Assembly: GCA_024506175.1 (NCBI GenBank)
Contig: JAMBEQ010000245.1
Location: 1 to 55,484 of the forward strand
Source: Methylocystis sp.
Lineage (GTDB): Bacteria > Pseudomonadota > Alphaproteobacteria > Rhizobiales > Beijerinckiaceae
Direction: 5' to 3'
Length of the DNA: 55,484 nucleotides
Shown: in pieces, positions 52,300-55,484 of the stretch
How the letters are laid out: every line of letters starts with the position of its first letter
Numbering within the stretch: the stretch's first letter is position 1
The notes under the pieces: model-generated
Seen by the model: the letters and a program-made list of their open reading frames with translations, nothing else
What the model was told of the DNA's origin: nothing
Database searches by the model: none
Translations under genes and position numbers: made by a program

Positions 52300-53157
52300 T
52301 TATAACGGTTTGCTTTTGCTCGATAAGCTCGCCGTTGCCGTCATATTTTGCGTCAAACCTAAGGCGTCGCCGGGTTTGATAATGTGTTCGCCACGATGAA
52401 ATTCGGCCATCCAATCTTCATCCTCAATTGGAGCCGACAAGGGTGCTTTCCCAAGCCTGAATTGCCACTGGCTCTTCGCGAGAAAGTCTGGTATCTTGAT
52501 TACGAGGATCAAATCAGCCTCGTTTGTGAGTTCCTGCTCAGAGAGAGAGTCTGGCAAGCGCTCTGACGGAATCCAAGTTTCTCCTAGATTGACCTTGTAG
52601 TCATCTCTATCAAGAGTAACAATCAAACCTTCGCCACTCTTGAATTTCTTTTTCGCCCTCTGTATCGCGTCCATAGGCTGAGCTAGCCGCGAGAGATTCG
52701 GGGGTGGATAATCAGGAAGGTGGCGAACATTGGTCTGAGCCGCTAGGCGTGATATTGTTTTAGACAATGACCCGAAATCGGCGGCCTCGCCCTCTTCGAT
52801 TTTTCTGTCGAGCCATTCGAGGATGACGTATTTGCCTTTAACGAGGTATTTGCCGACCTGTTGTTTCCAATCAAGTTCTTTGAGAGCTTGATCATCTGTC
52901 TCCCGCAAAATATTTCGGATGAAGATCAAAAGGCTCGACTTTTCGACGTCCTCAATCACTAAGAGCGTCGAGATTTTCGAATCAATCGAGGCGACCAAAA
53001 CCCTATCAAGGTCCTCAAAAGCTCGAATCAATTCCGCCGCAATCTCGAAGACGCGCGCCGCAGAGCCTTCTCCCTCAATGAAATTTATCTTGATGGTAAT
53101 ATCACTCTCTGGAGGCATGAAGGTATCACCGCTGAAAATTCGAATCCGATTTGCCAT
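52300..53157 (-). CDS. unknown AT-richer protein divergent from dnaE2, with 3' frameshift
   Basis: The 285-residue protein starts MANRIRIFSGDTFMPPESDI and has strands and helices such as SAARVFEIAAELIRAFEDLD, ISTLLVIEDVEKSSLLIFIR, and LDWKQQVGKYLVKGKYVI. I do not recognise it. Base composition is clearly lower in GC than around it. Near the end the frame reads HIIKPGDALG and soon stops, but a -1 shift at about 52360 gives RFDAKYDGNGELIEQKQTVI, KVYGVVHPPTPPRELFDEE and a stop at 52241. That tail is well formed, so the native protein is probably about 305 residues. The upstream gap has a near-match (GTTC-N7-GTTT at 53181) to a LexA box, hinting at SOS control shared with dnaE2. Confidence 0.7.
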   Translation of the reverse strand: MANRIRIFSGDTFMPPESDITIKINFIEGEGSAARVFEIAAELIRAFEDLDRVLVASIDSKISTLLVIEDVEKSSLLIFIRNILRETDDQALKELDWKQQVGKYLVKGKYVILEWLDRKIEEGEAADFGSLSKTISRLAAQTNVRHLPDYPPPNLSRLAQPMDAIQRAKKKFKSGEGLIVTLDRDDYKVNLGETWIPSERLPDSLSEQELTNEADLILVIKIPDFLAKSQWQFRLGKAPLSAPIEDEDWMAEFHRGEHIIKPGDALGLTQNMTATASLSSKSKPL

Positions 53158-53236
53158 AATACTGCCTTACCTCCGCAAACGTTCAAATCCGGTTTATTCT
53201 CACGACCCTCACTTGAACGCCCGGAGAAAATATCTA

Positions 53237-53251
53237 GAACAATAGGGGAAC
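53237..53251. promoter_or_regulatory. LexA (SOS) box, GAAC-N7-GAAC
   Basis: GAACAATAGGGGAAC fits exactly the alphaproteobacterial LexA consensus GAAC-N7-GAAC. It lies 20 bp before the dnaE2 start codon, in the place expected for a repressor. Since DnaE2 genes are classical SOS genes in this class, the site is very likely functional. Confidence 0.82.
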
Positions 53252-53270
53252 GCGCAACCCCTTCCCGCCC

Positions 53271-55484
53271 ATGCCGCCCCGCTACGCAGAGCTTGCGACG
53301 ACCACCAATTTCTCCTTCCTGCGCGGGGCGTCGCACCCGGAGGAATTGGCGGCGGCGGCGCTGGCGCTCGGGCATTGCGGCATCGGCGTCGCCGATCGCA
53401 ACTCTCTCGCAGGCGTCGTGCGCGCCTTCTCCTACCTGCGGGCGCATCAGGAGAGCGCCGGCGATTTTCGGCTTGCCGTCGGGGCGCGGCTCGTCTTTCG
53501 CGACGAGACGCCGGACATTCTCTGCTACCCAAAGGACCGCGCCGCCTATGGGCGCCTGTGCCGGTTGCTGACGCGCGGCAATATGCGCACAGAGAAAGGC
53601 GATTGCGCGGTTTTCCTTTCGGACCTTCTCGACTTCGCCGAAGGCCAGCATCTTATTCTCATGGAGAATGGCGCGCCGCCCCCTGCCCTTTTGGAGGCGG
53701 CGCGGGGCCGCGTCTGGCTTGCGGCGACCGCCCTTTTCGGCCCGCGCCCGCGCGCCCGCCTGCTCGCCCGCTTGGAGCTTGCGGAAAAACTCGGCCTGCC
53801 GCTCATCGCCGTCAATGACGCGCATATGCATGTCGCCGAGCGCCGCCCGCTCGCCGACGCGCTGACCTGCATTCGCGAGAAGACGACGCTCGAGGAAGCG
53901 GGCTTCCTCCTCGCCGCCAACGCCGAGCGGCATTTGAAAAGCCCGGCCGAAATGGCGCGGCTTTTCAAGGAAGCGCCCGAGGCAGTGGAAGAGAGCGCGC
54001 GTTTTCTTCAAACGCTCGATTTCCGTCTCACCGATTTGGCCTACGAATATCCAAGTGAATTGCGCGAAGGTTTTGCAAGCGAACAGGAGGCGCTCGAAGC
54101 GCTCGCGCGCGAGGGCGCGAGGGCGCGCTATCCGCAGGGCGTTCCAGACCATGTCTCGTCGCTGCTCGAACGCGAATTGACGCTCGTCGCCGACTTAAAA
54201 TACGCCGCCTATTTCCTCACCGTGCACGACATTATGCGCTTTGCGCGCGCGCAGGGAATACTCGCGCAGGGGCGCGGCTCGGCGGCCAATTCCGTCATCT
54301 GCTTTTGTCTCGGCGTCACGGAAGTCGATCCGACAAAGCACGATCTTCTCTTCGAGCGCTTCGTCTCGGCCGCGCGCAACGAGCCGCCCGACATAGACGT
54401 CGATTTCGAGCATGAGCGGCGTGAGGAGGTGATCCAATATATCTACAAGCGCTTCGGCCGCGAGCGCGCGGGTCTCGCCGCCGCCGTCACCACCTATCGC
54501 GGCAAAAGCGCCATTCGCGAGATCGGCAAGGCTTTCGGCCTCTCCAAAGATCTTGTCGGCCGCCTGTCGTCCGCGGCCTTCGGGCGCGGCAGCGAGCGCG
54601 GCAGTCGTGGGGCGGATATTGCGAAACTCGGCCTCGACGCCCGCGAGCCGCGCTTCGCCAAGGCGCTGGCGCTCGCCGAGGAGATCGAAGGCTTCCCGCG
54701 CCATCTTACGCAGCATTCTGGCGGCTTCGTCATCACGCGCGAGCGGCTCGATGAAGTCATTCCCGTAGCCCCCGCGGCCATGGAGGGCCGAAGCACGATC
54801 GAATGGGACAAGGACGATCTCGACGCCCTGGGTCTGCTCAAGATCGACGTGTTGGCGCTCGGCATGCTCACCTGCCTGCGCAAAGGCCTCGCGCTTCTCG
54901 CGCAACATTACGGGATCGCGCATCGCCTCTCGTCGATCCCCGCCGAAGACCCCCGGGTCTACGCCATGATCTCGCGCGCCGACACGGCCGGCGTCTTCCA
55001 GATCGAAAGCCGCGCGCAAATGTCCATGCTGCCGCGCCTCAAGCCCAATTGCTTTTATGATCTCGTCATCGAGGTGGCGATCGTGCGCCCTGGCCCCATT
55101 CAGGGGGACATGGTGCATCCTTATTTGCGCCGCCGCATGGGCAAGGAGCCGGTTTCCTATCCGTCGAAGGAGCTGGAGCAGGTTCTCGGCCGCACCTATG
55201 GCGTGCCGCTCTTCCAGGAGCAGGCCATGCGCATCGCCATCGTCGCGGCGGATTTCACGCCGTCGGAAGCCGATCAGCTGCGCCGCGCCATGGCGACATT
55301 CAAACGCGCGGGCCTCATCGGCGGCTTTCGCGACAAGATGATCATCGGCATGACGCAGAAGGGTTATGCGCGCGAATTCGCCGAGCGCTGCTTCAGTCAG
55401 ATCGAGGGCTTCGGCACCTATGGCTTTCCCGAAAGCCATGCGGCGTCTTTCGCCCTGCTCGTCTACGCCTCCGCCTGGCTCAAA
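53271..55484 (+). CDS. dnaE2: error-prone DNA polymerase DnaE2/ImuC (partial, runs off window)
   Basis: The 738 visible residues are open to the window edge; the full protein is usually ~1,050-1,100. The start [20 protein letters not shown] and SHPEEL is the ImuC type of PHP domain. The polymerase part has [33 protein letters not shown] (catalytic acidic residues), TQHSGGFVI, and [20 protein letters not shown]. ImuC carries out mutagenic lesion bypass in the SOS response, usually with ImuA and ImuB. No imuAB lies upstream here; the gene has its own LexA box. Confidence 0.95.
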   Translation, partial: MPPRYAELATTTNFSFLRGASHPEELAAAALALGHCGIGVADRNSLAGVVRAFSYLRAHQESAGDFRLAVGARLVFRDETPDILCYPKDRAAYGRLCRLLTRGNMRTEKGDCAVFLSDLLDFAEGQHLILMENGAPPPALLEAARGRVWLAATALFGPRPRARLLARLELAEKLGLPLIAVNDAHMHVAERRPLADALTCIREKTTLEEAGFLLAANAERHLKSPAEMARLFKEAPEAVEESARFLQTLDFRLTDLAYEYPSELREGFASEQEALEALAREGARARYPQGVPDHVSSLLERELTLVADLKYAAYFLTVHDIMRFARAQGILAQGRGSAANSVICFCLGVTEVDPTKHDLLFERFVSAARNEPPDIDVDFEHERREEVIQYIYKRFGRERAGLAAAVTTYRGKSAIREIGKAFGLSKDLVGRLSSAAFGRGSERGSRGADIAKLGLDAREPRFAKALALAEEIEGFPRHLTQHSGGFVITRERLDEVIPVAPAAMEGRSTIEWDKDDLDALGLLKIDVLALGMLTCLRKGLALLAQHYGIAHRLSSIPAEDPRVYAMISRADTAGVFQIESRAQMSMLPRLKPNCFYDLVIEVAIVRPGPIQGDMVHPYLRRRMGKEPVSYPSKELEQVLGRTYGVPLFQEQAMRIAIVAADFTPSEADQLRRAMATFKRAGLIGGFRDKMIIGMTQKGYAREFAERCFSQIEGFGTYGFPESHAASFALLVYASAWLK

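Noticed and set aside
53085-54152. 355-codon minus-strand frame opposite dnaE2
   Set aside because: Arg/Ala-rich shadow of dnaE2, without recognisable domains.

Overview
The window reads as a chromosomal segment of a high-GC alphaproteobacterium, most likely of the order Hyphomicrobiales (Rhizobiales). This rests on the presence of a DUF1465/RcdA gene with a CtrA-type box, GatCAB, DUF1036 and DUF1622 proteins, a TIGR03808-type beta-helix protein, a GAAC-N7-GAAC LexA box and an Irr/ICE-like palindrome. A FadL-type outer-membrane channel and a periplasmic protein predicted to start with His-Gly would fit a methylotroph or methanotroph such as the Methylocystis/Methylosinus group, but that is inference: no methane monooxygenase gene lies here.

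Layout. 1-7.1 kb: a decayed rpmE (ribosomal protein L31) with its terminator still intact, then rcdA, an inositol-monophosphatase/acetyltransferase pair, pyk, and hemB. 7.1-16 kb: a lysine-rich histone-H1-like protein, the split translation-fidelity operon gatC-gatA-chorismate mutase (with a truncated PIN toxin attached) plus gatB, then ruvX, dprA and plsY. 16-26 kb: xthA, a CBS protein, a membrane-anchored protein with a possible N-terminal copper-binding His, an Fe/Mn superoxide dismutase, thiC under a TPP riboswitch, and a P-type ATPase. 26-31 kb: a DsrE-TusA sulfur-relay pair, a FadL-type channel, the Fe-S carrier Mrp, and a 2-oxoacid dehydrogenase E2 that lacks a lipoyl domain. 31-40 kb: a PTR1/FolM-like reductase, a TetR regulator with a candidate double operator, a CPBP protease-like and a ceramidase-like membrane protein, and the envelope cluster ftsE-ftsX-ydcF-plsC followed by a BON-LysM protein. 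40-52 kb: mostly accessory, secreted or small proteins (GST, RNase T2, SGNH hydrolase, frameshifted L,D-transpeptidase, EF-hand protein, TAT-exported beta-helix protein, acyltransferase), gene remnants and several repeat families. 52-55.5 kb: an AT-richer unknown gene divergent from dnaE2/imuC, which carries a perfect LexA box and runs off the window.

The window is mostly housekeeping sequence with clear signs of local decay: an rpmE pseudogene, a PIN-domain fragment, an outer-membrane-protein tail, two frameshifts, and two unexplained 3' gene scraps. Dispersed composite palindromic repeats occupy several intergenic spaces, and one half-copy forms the C-terminus of a protein. I see no tRNA, rRNA, CRISPR array, intact insertion sequence or prophage. 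The most unusual signals are the SOS-linked divergent pair at the right end, the possible His-brace protein, a structured candidate small RNA near 47.25 kb, and the TetR double operator.
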